Source: Sialis fuliginosa
Lineage: Eukaryota; Arthropoda; Insecta; Megaloptera; Sialidae
Direction of reading: 5' to 3'
Assembly: GCA_961205875.1 (NCBI GenBank)
Contig: OY540814.1
Coordinates: 8,972,993-9,036,992, forward strand
DNA: 64,000 nucleotides
Below are positions 34,003 through 45,776 of this stretch, piece by piece; the first letter of the stretch is position 1; the number at the start of each line of letters is the position of its first letter. The notes beneath the pieces are model-generated. The model worked only from the letters and a program-made list of their open reading frames with translations. It had not been told where the DNA came from and did no database searches. A program made the translations under genes and the position numbers.

Positions 34003-34107
34003 ACGAGGGTTGTAGCCGAAGGCTGAGATCCGAGTAAATTTGAGTATCTAAATATGGTGCGATTAGGGGTTGGGGCGCGAAGCGCCCAGGGGAAAAGCCC
34101 CTAGTGA
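34003..34107. repeat. Cluster of three GC-rich mini-hairpins
   Basis: Within about 100 bp: AGCCGAAGGCT (4-bp stem, GAA loop), GGGCGCGAAGCGCCC (6-bp stem, GAA loop) and AGGGGAAAAGCCCCT, joined by A/T-rich spacer. The last two are two bases or fewer apart. GAA-capped GC hairpins of this kind are unlike the rest of the window. Function and source unknown. Confidence 0.65.
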
Positions 34108-35265
34108 TAAGAAATACATATATGTTTAAAATATTACACAAAATAATCTACAAAATATGGTTGTAATTGAGTCGTTTAATGACATTATCTTCCATCCAGT
34201 AGTATTTTTTGTTCTATCGTAATTGTAGCAGTAAATATATGATTTAATGTTGTCTCCTGATTTTTTGTTAGAATGAAAATGATACTTGATAAATTAATAC
34301 ATTCCATTTATTTTATATTATACCTTTTTAATGTTTGTATAAACGACGGAAACTATAGTTTATTACATGAATTAATAGTCTAAGGTACTAGCAATCCAAT
34401 CTACAATTTGCAGTAAGTACCAACTTACGAGGTCCATACATTACGCTTATCAGTGTAGCCAATCGCTCGGTATATTAGTTCCTGTTAGATCATTTATGAG
34501 CTGATATATAATATTATTTGTCCCATAGTGTAATATAATTACTTGCGAACTGTTAGAACCAATTAAACTGAAATTTACAAAAACAATAAATAGGTTAGTT
34601 ATTGATATTTATTACATGTAATATATAATAAACTTTTAATTATTATTTTCATATGTAGTAAAAGACTAATGTAGTACCTATGTAGTAAAAGATTTTTATT
34701 GCAGTCTGAACGTTAAATCATCATAAAATGAAATGAAATATGCCCATTTCTATTTTATATTGCATTACTTATTAAATTCTGAATTAAATAGTCTCTCAGA
34801 AGGGCAGTTTCGAGAGAAATATTTCCTTTGGTGAAAATTAATAAATTCCTTTACGCTATGCTGTCCAGTTCTGGAAATGCTCAAAATATCTTCAATTATT
34901 AGATTATTATGCAGAGTGAGTACGATACCGATATTCATTATTTTCTACGATCATGTATTTAACATATTTATCATCATTAAAATTTATATTGAAATATTAA
35001 GAGGAATATTTAGAATTCAAATATGAATTGTATTTCATATCATGTTTTCAACAATAAATGAATATATTATTTTACGTAACACTAGTAGTGTAGTATATAA
35101 TATTAAATTTACAATGTTTTAGTCATAATTCATACCCAATAATATTCATATATACTTTGTTGTTATATTGCCTCATAAAAATCAACATTGTAATGATTAT
35201 TATATTTGCTGATTTTAAAAACTGTATTATTTCCTATTCATTGATAGCTATAGTTATATACAGAA
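34108..35265. other. Unassigned AT-rich sequence
   Basis: No gene, no element ends and no similarity to the window's repeat families seen. Confidence 0.4.
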
Positions 35266-35603
35266 AAAATTAAAAACGTTATCGCGTAGAGAATATATTC
35301 TTATATACTGTTATTTTTGTTTCAATTCAATTAATTAAAATTTACAAGCGGAATCATGGAAATACGAAATTAATTTTTTTTTTTAAATTAGAAGTTTTTC
35401 ACAAATTAAAACTGGTTAAATGGTTTGATTTTTACTTATATCACGCAGATATAATTAAGATTTATAATTTGAGACCAAAACTAGTGTGATAGCTGCTCTA
35501 AATGTCGAGATATATTGATTATATAACTGATCTCTGCGTGTTACATTAAGTTTCTGAAATGCCCACCCAATCTGGCCTGAAACATTAGACGTTATTCACG
35601 TCA
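35266..35603 (+). repeat. Repeat E, copy 2 (partial, uninterrupted)
   Basis: Shares AAATTAAAAACGTTA, GAGAATATATTCTTATATAC, TTTACAAGCGGAATCATGGA, AAAACTGGTTAAATG, ATAATTTGAGACCAAAACT, GTCGAGATATATTGATTAT, ACTGATCTCTGCGTGTTACA, TTTCTGAAATGCCCACCCAA and ACATTAGACGTTATTCAC with the inverted copy at 59264-60182. It extends that alignment through the point where the 222-bp element sits in the other copy, so it supplies the empty site. Confidence 0.75.
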
Positions 35604-36108
35604 AAATAATTTTGTCATTTTAAAATTTAAATGTATTTTTTACTTATTACGTTGGACTAAAAAAGAAGAAATTATATTATTTTGCATATCTAGGACAGCT
35701 TTATAAAACATTATAGTTTTCTTGGAAGGTATTTATACAGATTTATCCAATCTACATTTTTCTTAGCAACTAATATCATTTAAGCAATTAATAAAATCAT
35801 CGTAATGTTGAGTGCGAGAAAATATATGATAAGTAAATTTATAAAAAATGTTTTATAGTTTAATATTCAAAAATCATCATCAGTATAGATATAGGCAGGC
35901 GACTTGCTTTCTAAAAAGCTTTAAGTGCATGAGTAACTGGCAAATTCAATGCGACTGTATCATTTTCTTAGAAATCGATAGTAGGTACTCATTTCAAATA
36001 CAAGTTACATGAAAGTTCGCTAAAATTTACATAGCAGAAAACGTTAAAATGTCAATTTTATATAAAATCAGTTTTTTCCCAAAATAACTTGTAAATGGTA
36101 GTTTCTAC
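35604..36108. other. Unassigned sequence
   Basis: No gene. Its last 8 bases, GTTTCTAC (36101-36108), are one half of the duplication around the next element. Confidence 0.4.
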
Positions 36109-36728
36109 TAGAGCTGGGCGCGTGAGTAATTTTTGCTCACGTTCACGCACGCTCACGAGAGAAATTTTTTTAGTCACGCCCGTTCACTCATTTTATTTTT
36201 TTACTCACACCCGCTCGTGACCCGATGTAATGTAATTGTTGTAAATTAAATTTTGAAATGATGAAAATTAATGTTTTTAACGTGCAATATTGAATATATT
36301 GTGTATATTTTATATTCATATTATTTTCTTCTAAATTGCGTTCTAGTACAGTAATAGCAAACAAAACAATAAGAAAATAAAGCTACAATGCATTTTAAAG
36401 TCTTTTTTGTTGTTCTGATATAGTTGGCAATATTGACCATGTGAAAGTGCTTCTAAAAATAATATTTATTTTTTATACTATATTTTTAATGTCAAAATTT
36501 GTTTTAAAACATTATTATATTTATGCATTCAGATATTAAAAAAAAGATCAAATAAGCTTATAAAAAAATTATCTTTAAAATATACTCTCGGACTCACGCA
36601 CGGTTGTTTTAATTTGACTCACGATCATGCCCGCTCACGATTCAGGATTTGAAAATCGCTCACGCTCACGCGGGTCACGGCCATGGCCCGACGTGACTCG
36701 AAAAATTTACGGCCCGCGCCCAGATCTA
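36109..36728 (-). mobile_element. CGTGAG-rich hAT-like MITE, copy 3 (perfect TSD), 620 bp
   Basis: Starts TAGAGCTGGGCGCG and ends GCGCCCAGATCTA. A perfect 8-bp direct repeat GTTTCTAC flanks it (36101-36108 and 36729-36736), which fixes the element's limits and supports a hAT transposase. The left 130 bp has CTCACGTTCACGCACGCTCA and related words; the right 140 bp has GACTCACGATC and CGCTCACGCTCACGCGGGTC. The A/T-rich core, with GACCATGTGAAAGTGCTTCT, is shared with copies 1 and 2. No coding capacity; the 88-codon frame from 36627 only traverses the right array. Confidence 0.93.
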
Positions 36729-36795
36729 GTTTCTACGGTAAAATTAATCTATATATTAATACATGAACATCTAAAATTGTCATATGTTTTTTTAG

Positions 36796-36926
36796 TATGT
36801 ATTATAAAAAAGGTGAATGAAACTTCTATCATTCGAAAGGTACTGTACCATAGATGTGCACAAAAAAAAATCATGTGTGAATGTTGCCGTTAAGGTAGGT
36901 AAAATATTGGTCGAATTTCGATACTA
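36796..36926 (-). repeat. Repeat J, fragment
   Basis: Inverted piece of the repeat at 3411 and 62792: GGTACTGTACCATAGATGTG, AATCATGTGTGAATGTTGCC, GTTAAGGTAGGTAAAATATT and GGTCGAATTTCGA. It holds a single block, without the tandem arrangement. Confidence 0.75.
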
Positions 36927-37309
36927 TTTATTTTTAATATTCAAGTTTCTTTAATCATCAATATACGAGTACAGTTAATATAGTTTAATATATTTTAAAC
37001 AACACAGCTAAATTTTAGTATGTTAAAACTAAAAATTTGTATCATTAGAAAATATGTTCCTCTACAAAATACCTGAAAGTCGTATTTATACAGAATGTTC
37101 ATAAAATCTCTATTATCATAATGCCTTAAGCAGTATTTAACGGTTACATTCAATCGCCTCTGTGCACATTTAGAAAAGCCCTGAAGGTGTCCACTGCAAT
37201 GTGTGACACGTTGGCTGATAATACGATCAAATTTAATACGATCACCCCGCTGAAACCTCAAGACTTGTATTTACATACTACATTTATAAAAATTACAATA
37301 AGTACGCTT
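36927..37309. other. Unassigned sequence with an 88-codon minus-strand frame
   Basis: The frame at 36995-37261 (minus) begins MRFQRGDRIKFDRIISQRVT and is less A/T-driven than most, with HCSGHLQGFSKCAQRRLNVT further on. I recognise no family, and its last third is low-complexity. It may be a coding relic. Confidence 0.3.
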
Positions 37310-37847
37310 CACAGCGCTGTCATTCTGGGTTTTCTGTAACCGATGTAGTTAAACCGTTTTAAGCGATGCTGTTTACACATAGAAAAATAAATAACGTCAG
37401 CTGGAATTATAATTCCGATTTGAAGTATGCTATAAGTTTGATGGCGTATCAAAAAGAAATTCAAAAAATACTTTGTCTCCTCAACGTTTCACGAATCACG
37501 CTTTCTTTGGTTTAAATCTCTTTGTCTCAAGTGTTTTAATCATGTTTTAACTGACGACGTTTTTTTAAATGTTAATGCGAAGTGCATTACGATGAAATTC
37601 CTATACTCTGTAGAAATATGTGTATATTTTTTAGGGTTGGCTAAATACACAGATATAACTATGTCCGTGCAGTTTACACGCATCTATTCCGTCTCTATTT
37701 TGGTTTAGTTATGCTATGCCTGTAGGTCAAGAGGAATGGAATAACTAAACCTGATTAATTATGTCGGGTGTAATGCGCTATCTACACGCATTTATAAACC
37801 TGGTTTTACTACACCGGTTACAGTAAAACCGGAATAACAGCGCTGTG
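37310..37847. mobile_element. Element with ~70-bp inverted termini (CACAGCGCTGT)
   Basis: Left CACAGCGCTGTCATTC...CTGTAACCGATGTAGTTAAA and right TTTTACTACACCGGTTACAG...GAATAACAGCGCTGTG pair over about 70 bp with scattered mismatches. CAGCGCTG at each extreme is itself a perfect palindrome, so it can be read either as the tip of the inverted repeat or as an 8-bp duplication. The interior repeats the words TACACGCAT and GGTTTAGTTA. No coding sequence; superfamily open (hAT, P and Merlin all duplicate about 8 bp). Confidence 0.7.
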
Positions 37848-38278
37848 TCAACGTACTCAATGATTGATTTTTAATCTAGTATACCTATCGAAATAATTGC
37901 AAAAAACCGATTCGGTGTCATTCGGTGTATTTTAAATACATGTTATGCTCTATTTCACAAATTATTTTCCGCTGTATACGTTCAAAACTATTAATGATTT
38001 TAATATCAGAAAGTAAATTTTATTATTGATAATGACTATATTTGTCGTATAACTCATTTTACAAATTCAAAGGGTCATTTTGACGGCTTCTACCATGTAA
38101 ATTTGAGCGAACCTTTATCTATCATGTTATTGAGATGAATACTATTAATTTTTATGAAAATTATTGATCGCAGTGAAGTTGCTGTTCGCGTACATTAATT
38201 GAAATTACAAAATTAAATCTGCTACTTAAAATGTAAAAGTTTTAACACTCCTGATTTAAACGATACATCGTAACTATA
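37848..38278. other. Unassigned sequence
   Basis: No gene or repeat end. It ends in TA (38277-38278), the left target dinucleotide of the next element. Confidence 0.4.
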
Positions 38279-39110
38279 CCGGGTGTTCCAGACCACCCGT
38301 CCACTATGTTTTACGCCCAAACTATTGAAGATACAGTTTTATAATAAAAAAATTATCATATATATCGACCCTAAAGAATTTCAGGAAAATATTTTCAACC
38401 CCCTAAAACCCCCCTTGGGGGTAGTTTGAGGGGTACATGTCCGTTCAAAATCAAATGGAACGGTCTATCCAAAAGTAGATAATTTTAAAGATCATAAAAA
38501 AGTAAGAAACTTTTGGAAAAAAATTTTTTTCATACATTCAATTGTATAGAAAATATGGCTACTTGTTCTATTAAAAGTGCTCTAGTTTCGTTAAATATTA
38601 ATGAAATTTTATTTTTTATTTTTCTTTAAAAAGTAGAAATAATGCTTTCTAATGATGTCTGATTATTTGAGATTTGGAAAATTTAAAGTGCCATACGCGA
38701 CATATCAAAAATGCAAAAGTTTAATTGGGGATAATTCAACAATTTTAAATGGAATGATGTATAAATTAGTACTTTATATTACAAATATATTTAAATTAAC
38801 AACTTTTTGTTAAGAAAATTAAAAATTTTATTAAACAAATTTTAAATAATTTTTTTTTTTTAATAAAGTTTCTTACTTTTTTATGATCTTTAAAATTATG
38901 TACTTTTGGATATACCGTTCCATTTGATTTTGCTGAGAAACGGGCATGTACCCCTCAAACTATCCCCCAAGGAAGGGTTTCAGGGGGTTGAAAATATTTT
39001 CCTGAAATTATTTAGGGTCGATATGTATAATAATTTTTTTATCATAAAACTCTATCTATATCTATAGTTTGGGCGTAAAACATAGTGGACTGGTGGTCTG
39101 GAACACCCGG
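38279..39110. mobile_element. Tc1/mariner-type long-TIR MITE, 832 bp
   Basis: Starts CCGGGTGTTCCAGACCACCC and ends with its near-complement, flanked by TA on both sides (38277-38278, 39111-39112). The inverted arms are about 235-240 bp each (38279-38513 and 38868-39110) with few mismatches, so transcription through it would give a long foldback. The A/T-rich loop contains no frame. TA target and CAGG/CCGGGTGTTC-type ends suit the Tc1/mariner group. Confidence 0.88.
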
Positions 39111-40903
39111 TAAAAAAGAATGTGGACAATTAACGGCAGAATCTTTTAAGTGGACGGTTTGAGAAAAGCTGGTGCATTCTCAGTGCAGATTATTAAAGCA
39201 CTCTATCGCTGCGTGAATTTTTATGCCGTGGTGTTCATACATCACAAAGGTGTTAATTACCCTCATTAAAATGTCAACACTGTACAAAAACTTTCTTAAC
39301 AATGTCTGGAACATGTAATTTCTAGAGCAGCCTCGCTAAAGACAGGGGGTGAGGCGTCGTGTGTAAGCAGGAAATTATAAATAAATATTTTTTGGCGTAA
39401 TAGACGGTTTAATTAAGACAATCTGTTAAAATGTGTTTTATTATAATAATTTTATATTAAAATATGCATGTATTTTTTAATATATCAAATATTGTTTATT
39501 ATTCGAAAGTAAACGTTGATCAATCTACAATTGATTGATTTTTAACTATAATATGTTAGTTTTCATTGAAATTACCAAATATCCATAGGGAAATATGTAG
39601 TTTTCCTAGAATTGTTTTTTTTTTAAATATCTCCAGAACAGTGAAAATTTTATATAATATTTTTTTATCAAATAAAACAATTATTAGAATTTAATCTTGG
39701 ATTTGGTTCATAGAACAACCTCCTTAAATGAACCATACAATTAAACAATATACAACAAGCAACATTATGTGGTAAAAAATGTAACACAGGCATGCAAGTA
39801 TGTATATACAAAAAGTAATGAATCACTTGGTCATTTCAATCAGACAAACACGCGTTGGGTTGCGTGGGCGTTCGTGTTCACGAATAGGATCGTGAGTGTG
39901 TCGTGAGTCTGTTTGTGATGTGACGCGCATATGTCACATAGCACGTGTATGTGTATGTGTGTGTGTATATATGTGCGACGTAATCTCACACGGAATTTAA
40001 TTCTTCTCTCTTTCTTGTTTAGTATTCGAACTTGAATGATTGATGAATAGATTTAAAGATTGTGACAAAAAGTAAAGTCTTATTTATAATGAAATGTTTC
40101 TCTACGCCATGATATTGGTATAACATGCAAGTGACGGAAAAAATGTTTTAAACAATATGTACACTACCCTTTTTGCTAATATTTTTGACCAGTTTATTCA
40201 ATTCGTCTCATGTCAGTAATTTTTCGCTGTGAATGGCCCGATTTGTTCAAAATGACTATTTGAGCTCGTTTTTCTTTCGAAATTTCTTGTGCTTTCCCCA
40301 TTTTCGTGTTTTCTGTAAAAAAAAGATTGCAGAAAATCGAAACACAAGGTACTAACATGACAATAGGTATTGTAAATATAGAATATACTCACTTATTTTA
40401 GGAAGGAAAAATTGTCACTATGGCAAAGCTGAGACAATTTGAAATACATGTGAGCGTCGGGTAACTAACCGACCGTCCAGTTATCGGTCGAGGAACATAT
40501 TTTATTATCGATAAATTTTAATACAAACATTTTGAATATAGCTGTCAGAGACCGAGAAATATTCGCAAAAGTTCAAAAAAGGAAATTTTTTTAGGTGGTC
40601 TTAAACATTTGCAGGGTACTGTATAAGTAAACAAATTATCTAATTATAGTACATTTGAGACCACCTGTTTTCTTATTGACGAACAATTAAGTATAACTAT
40701 TGTATTGTAGTGGTTCTTAACTTTACCAAAATTAAATTATATTAACATAACCTGAAACGCTTTGAGTAACTACTAATGCTAGACAAAACGCCCCCTCTAG
40801 AGGGTTAAACCCAAAAGTCAAGTTTTAAAAGCGTTATTTACAGTTAAAATATAAAAAAATAAAAAAACAATTATTTAAACCTTATACAATTATATGAATA
40901 ATA
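39111..40903. other. Unassigned sequence with a short inverted repeat
   Basis: A 74-bp dyad lies at 40593-40666: AGGTGGTCTTAAA and TTTGAGACCACCT pair at 12 of 13. A TG microsatellite is near 39945-39975. TAGTGGTTCTTAACTTT at about 40709 resembles an orphan hAT end, and CCCCCTCTAGAGGG is near 40790. No gene. Confidence 0.45.
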
Positions 40904-41655
40904 GCTGTGCCCGCGGCTTCGCTCACGTGGACTACGGAATTATTGTTAAGGATTTTTGAAAAATATAATTAAAAAAAGTACAAACACGATTTTTGTTCTG
41001 TTTAAATAAAAAATGTAATTATTGAAAACAAAATAAACAATTGACGATCAAAAGACATCGATCGAGCCGAGGGAGTCCGTATGCCGGCCAAGTGCATGCG
41101 AATAGTTCCCTCTGTCCCGCCCCGATGAGGCACTTCTTTAGTTCGCGCGGTATTTGTAATATTTTACCGTATATAACTTATGTAAAGTTATTTCCTAAAC
41201 TATACGACAAAATCGGATAATGTAAAGGGCAAATTATATCTACATTAAGTACTTATGACGATAAAATAAATAATTTATTTTGATAAGGATTAATGTTTTG
41301 CACATTTTAAATTTTCTTTAAAGCAATTATTGTGGCTTAAATAAAAAAGTTAGATGTATGATTCTACACAATTCATTACTACATTATTTTGTTCAGTATT
41401 TAACGGTTTAGCGTATTGCAAAAGAGCGCGCTGGCGGCAAATTTTTTCCGACGTGATTTACTATTATTGTTACTGCTTATTAATTATGATACCTAACGTA
41501 ACAAAATATATCCTATAATCTGGCCAGAGAACATATTACGAATTAAAAAAAAAAACACGTAAATCGAATAAGTGGTTCTCGAGTTATAAGCGCACTAACG
41601 GACAGACAAACAGACAGAGAGACGTTGAGCTTTATATGTATATTAAGGATATACA
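40904..41655 (+). repeat. Repeat H, most complete copy
   Basis: Begins ATAGCTGTGCCCGCGGCTTC and GCTCACGTGGAC, a start motif common to many insect dispersed repeats, and ends CGCACTAACGGACAGACAAA, CAGACAGAGAGACGTTG and TATATGTATATTAAGGA. The 3' half matches 49530-49805 closely and 7754-7985 in inverted form. I read it as a short non-LTR or derived element from start to tail, without open frame; the class is inference. Confidence 0.6.
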
Positions 41656-43601
41656 TAACGTCTATTCTGACAGTAGAAAAAAATATTTGAAAACCAACAA
41701 ATAATATTTAATAAATAAACACAAAAGAGCTGTTGAAAGAAGACCAGCAAAAATCGATTTAATGTGTTCATAATTTAAAAAATCTCTTTGTAAATATATA
41801 AACAGCAATTTTCATCTATGTGAAAATAGTTAACTAGTTATATGTATGTACATTTTATCCTTTAGTTAATAACAAGTCAACCTATTTACATGGTAAAATT
41901 GTTTTATTTATTCCATTTCGGCATACACACTTCATATAAATAGTTTATGAACGTCGAACAAAATTTCATACACAGGAAATTCGTATAGCGTATGAGAAAG
42001 GAAAATAGAAAAACAAAAAATAGTTTAATAAACTTATATTATATTCGATGTGTCGACAATCAAGCGCATGAATATTTCTGAGGCGAATTCATTTACTTAT
42101 GTACGTTGGGTGAGCTACGTACAAAACTGAAAAAGGAAATGGAGCAAATCAAGTTCACACACATATGAGTTTCAGTATAATATTCAGCTGAATACATACT
42201 AGGAAATATTCGGGATTAATTTTTAATATAGAAGTGGAGGCTATTGATACTATAATTATATTCAAAATAAAACGTTATTAATATTAATTTCGAAAATCAG
42301 GCCGTTTTCAGAAAAACTTTTCAGACAAAAGTTACTGCGGCGGCTCAATTCAATTGGGCCCTTAAGCTCAACTTAGAAATAGAAGTTGCATGAAAATTGC
42401 CATAAACTTATTAACAAAAAGGAAAAGTAATGAAAATTTTCATACCGTTACACATTAAATAAATTTATTTAAAAAATATTTTCACATGAATTTCCGTCTA
42501 GCTTTATTTCTTGCAAAATCATCAATAATTTTGACAGTGTCAATGCGGTTTAAAATTTCCTGCCCTATATACAAAATGGCCGTTATTTAGTCTTTCTTCT
42601 CCCATTGTATTATTTGTATTCCTTAAAAATCACGTCCCGCGGTATACCCTAGATTGGCCACGATGCAATATCGACAATCAAATAATTGGAAACAAACAGT
42701 TTAAATAAAATAACGTATTTTTATGCAGGTTTGTTCTAACATGACGGAATATTAAAAATGGCTTGTATAAAATGGTGTGGCTATGCCTACATTTGCCACA
42801 TGTAAATAAATTGATTTTTTTTTGTAAACAAATTTAACATTGTGAAATTCGGGGTCCTATGGTATCCAGAGCCCCACGCGGTCGCTTAGTCCGCTTACCG
42901 TTAAACCCGCCACTGGCAGTATCATAACATTATTTTTCCTTTTTTTTGTAGGTGTTCTTATTGTTTCTAAGAGTAACTATTTTTAAATGAAATTCTATGT
43001 ATATTTTTTTAAAGATCTGATTCTACATGAAGTTATTAGAAATAAATGTATCAGATACGTGTTTTGTAATTTAAAATAAATTAATAAAAAAAAGTAGAAT
43101 AGAAATAATATTTTAAATCACAATTCTACCTAATAACATTTAAGTAATTTTTTTAAAACTTTGCTTACTTTAAAAAAGTTAAAAAAATCGCTTCGGATTA
43201 AAAAATGTGTCATACATAAGTTTCTTATTTTTTCACATAGGTTTCATATAGATTCTCATTTAAAAACAGAATTGTTATTAAAAATTCACCCACACACCAA
43301 TAAATAAAAAATATCAAATTGAGAAACTTTTGTCTGAAATTTTTTTCCTCACGTTCTCAAACATACTTAATTTACTTTTATGTATATTAACGATGATACT
43401 TTTGTCTACTGAATAAATCATTTTTTGACAGCTTGTGCGTGATTTTTTGGCGTGTTATTAAAGTATTGACAAGAAAACAATACATATGAATGGGAATGTG
43501 CTGATATGATGATAAATAAATAAACATATAAGCTGATACAGTCTACAAAATAGTATATACGTAATAATCTAATTGACTACTTAAATAATGTTAATATACA
43601 T
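41656..43601. other. Unassigned sequence; orphan hAT-like end at 42918
   Basis: CGCTTAGTCCGCTTACCGTT, AAACCCGCCACTG (ending about 42918) is a hAT-type right terminus (CAGTGGCGGGTTT on the other strand), with GGGGTCCTATGGTATCCAGA just inside. No left partner was found. The remainder is A/T-rich without genes. Confidence 0.45.
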
Positions 43602-44426
43602 CAGGCCTGGCCAACCCAAATTGCATTGACAACCTAAAGATTATTGAGGGTCGCACATAAACAATAATAATTCTAGAATAAGTTCTCATAATATCTGTCT
43701 TTAAATGAATTTCGTACTTAGTGATTTTTTTCTCTAATCACTTTCATTTTTTAAGTAGAACTACGTCCTACTCGGTGGTAACCTCGGAAGCAATAAATGC
43801 AAAGAAAATATATCGCCTTTTGAAAACTTAGGTACCTATATCTCCCGAATTAATAATCGTAGAGCAATACATATAAAAACACCAATTGATTTATAATAAG
43901 AGTTTTAACCTTGTATCCCTCAACCATTAAATATATAAGCATAAAAAAGTTAATACAATTTTTATATGATTTTGAACCTTCAATATTTCATCTCCTGTCA
44001 CAGATAGGGTTGTAATTGATCTCATTAAATTCGGCGGGAAAAATCATATGGGAGATGTAGGGTAAAAAAATGTATATTCATATTTACGATTTTATATAGT
44101 AAATAAATAGCGTAAAAAGGCAAATTCTGTCGGAAGAGGATAATCCAACCGACAACACTATTGAAGACATAAAAAAATAAAAATTCAATATTTCATTCCC
44201 TATCACAGATTAAGGGTTGCAATTGGTCTCATTTGATCAAAAATACTTTAAATTCTTGTTTTGTATTACAAAAATAGTTTTTACAATTAAAATTGTTAGT
44301 TTAGTTACATAAATAAAACAAAATTTCAATTGTTATATTAAAGAAAAAAACTTAAAAAAAAAGTTTATAAAATATAATTTGTTCGCGTGGCCGCACATAA
44401 GGACAAGGCCAGGTTGGCCAGCCCTG
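43602..44426. mobile_element. hAT element (CAGGCCTGGCCAACC ends), 825 bp
   Basis: Starts CAGGCCTGGCCAACC and ends GGTTGGCCAGCCCTG. A perfect 8-bp direct repeat ATATACAT flanks it (43594-43601, 44427-44434). The terminal zone also has GGGTCGCACATAA at the left and GTGGCCGCACATAAGGAC at the right. No transposase frame remains. About 43840-44240 resembles two inverted subunits of the repeat at 1075-2218 (TTCATCTCCTGTCACAG, GGGTTGTAATTGATCTC; period about 208 bp), so it has either absorbed or been invaded by that repeat. Confidence 0.9.
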
Positions 44427-44908
44427 ATATACATAGTAGTATTAAAAAAAATAGACTGAGGCAGAATTTTATTTAACAAATATATTATAATATGACACTA
44501 CTAGTGTGCATGAATCTTAACATAAGGTAGTACTAAAATACGTACGCAGCGTTGAAAGAGAAAACTGTGGTAACATTACCGCGGGGTTGTGAACACTAGG
44601 ATACCATGAAAAGTTTAGGTTACGATTAAATTGTTCTATTCTGTTATATGTATCTCTTCCCTATTAAATTGCAATGTCGTTGAGGTGATAAGTAACAAGA
44701 TATACGCCATGTATAAAGTTATTTTCAATTTGTTGACAATTACAGACGTGTAATAATTATGTGTATGTTAAAACAACCAATCTGTACTTGAATTATTTAT
44801 TAAGTTCAAAGTTGAAACGTTTATATTTATACAAGTGAAATATTAAGTATTTGACTTGTATGTATCAGTTTACACGTATCTGTTTCTGAAGGAAATTTTG
44901 ATTTGGAT
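44427..44908. other. Unassigned sequence
   Basis: No gene, no repeat ends. Confidence 0.4.
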
Positions 44909-45759
44909 TAGGGTTGTACCGGAATTCCGGTTCCGGCAGGAACTTGTCAATTCCGGCCGGATTTTCGGAATTTTTAAATTTTATTACTGCTTTCTACTAA
45001 GATATTCATAAATAATATACATTATTTTTTTTAAATTAAGCATAAATATAATAATTATGATATAACATTTTATTAGCAAACATTTTAATGGAGGAAGCTA
45101 CAGGCTCTCAAATATTTTGTCTAAAATTAGTTTTTATTTCATATTTTGAGAACCCATTGCGATATAGTATTAAACACGTATTAATACTAAACTGATTATA
45201 CAAAAGAAAGATCGAGTGAAACTTTTGAAATACGAGAACAATTTTTTCATTAAAAAAATGATCGCAAAGCTTTTCGTATTTTCGATAACAAAACAACTCA
45301 TAACAAAGATATAATGCATTTTATTCATTATTGAATAAAAATCACTAAATACACGAAGAGTTTCCGGACACATGTTTATAAAACTTTTTTGCTTAAAATT
45401 TTTTTTTTAATAAATTGTTCAAGTTTGTTCCACCTGCATGATATGAATCCCCCTGTATATCAAAGATTTTCGAAAATTTCCAATTGTTATGGTGTAAAAA
45501 TAAGACTTGTTCTGAATTTTCTAATAATACTATATGTTTTCCTCAAAAACATCTCCTATCTCCGAGAATAACCTCTCCTAAGAGATTGATGTATAACTAT
45601 CTGATCTTAGCTAATAGTATTAAGATAAATTATATAGATAATTTATGTAGAAAGCATACATATTACATATATTGTTTTAATTATTATTATTAATTGAAAT
45701 AGAATCTTTTGAAAAAAATTCTGGTTCCGACCGGAATTGAAAATTAGGGTACACCCCTA
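44909..45759 (+). repeat. Repeat I, copy 2 (TAGGGTTGTACC ends)
   Basis: Begins TAGGGTTGTACCGGAATTCC, then GGTTCCGGCAGGAAC; ends TTCCGACCGGAATTG, AAAATTAGGGTACACCCCTA. The ends are imperfect inverted repeats around TAGGGKTGTACC and CCGGAATT. The 8-bp flanks (ATTTGGAT, AACATAGA) do not match, so no duplication is seen. The interior is shared with 29127-30290 and, in part, 9645-9800 and 24262-24300. Four overlapping 60-69-codon frames on both strands are chance. Confidence 0.65.
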
Positions 45760-45776
45760 AACATAGAAGTATATAA

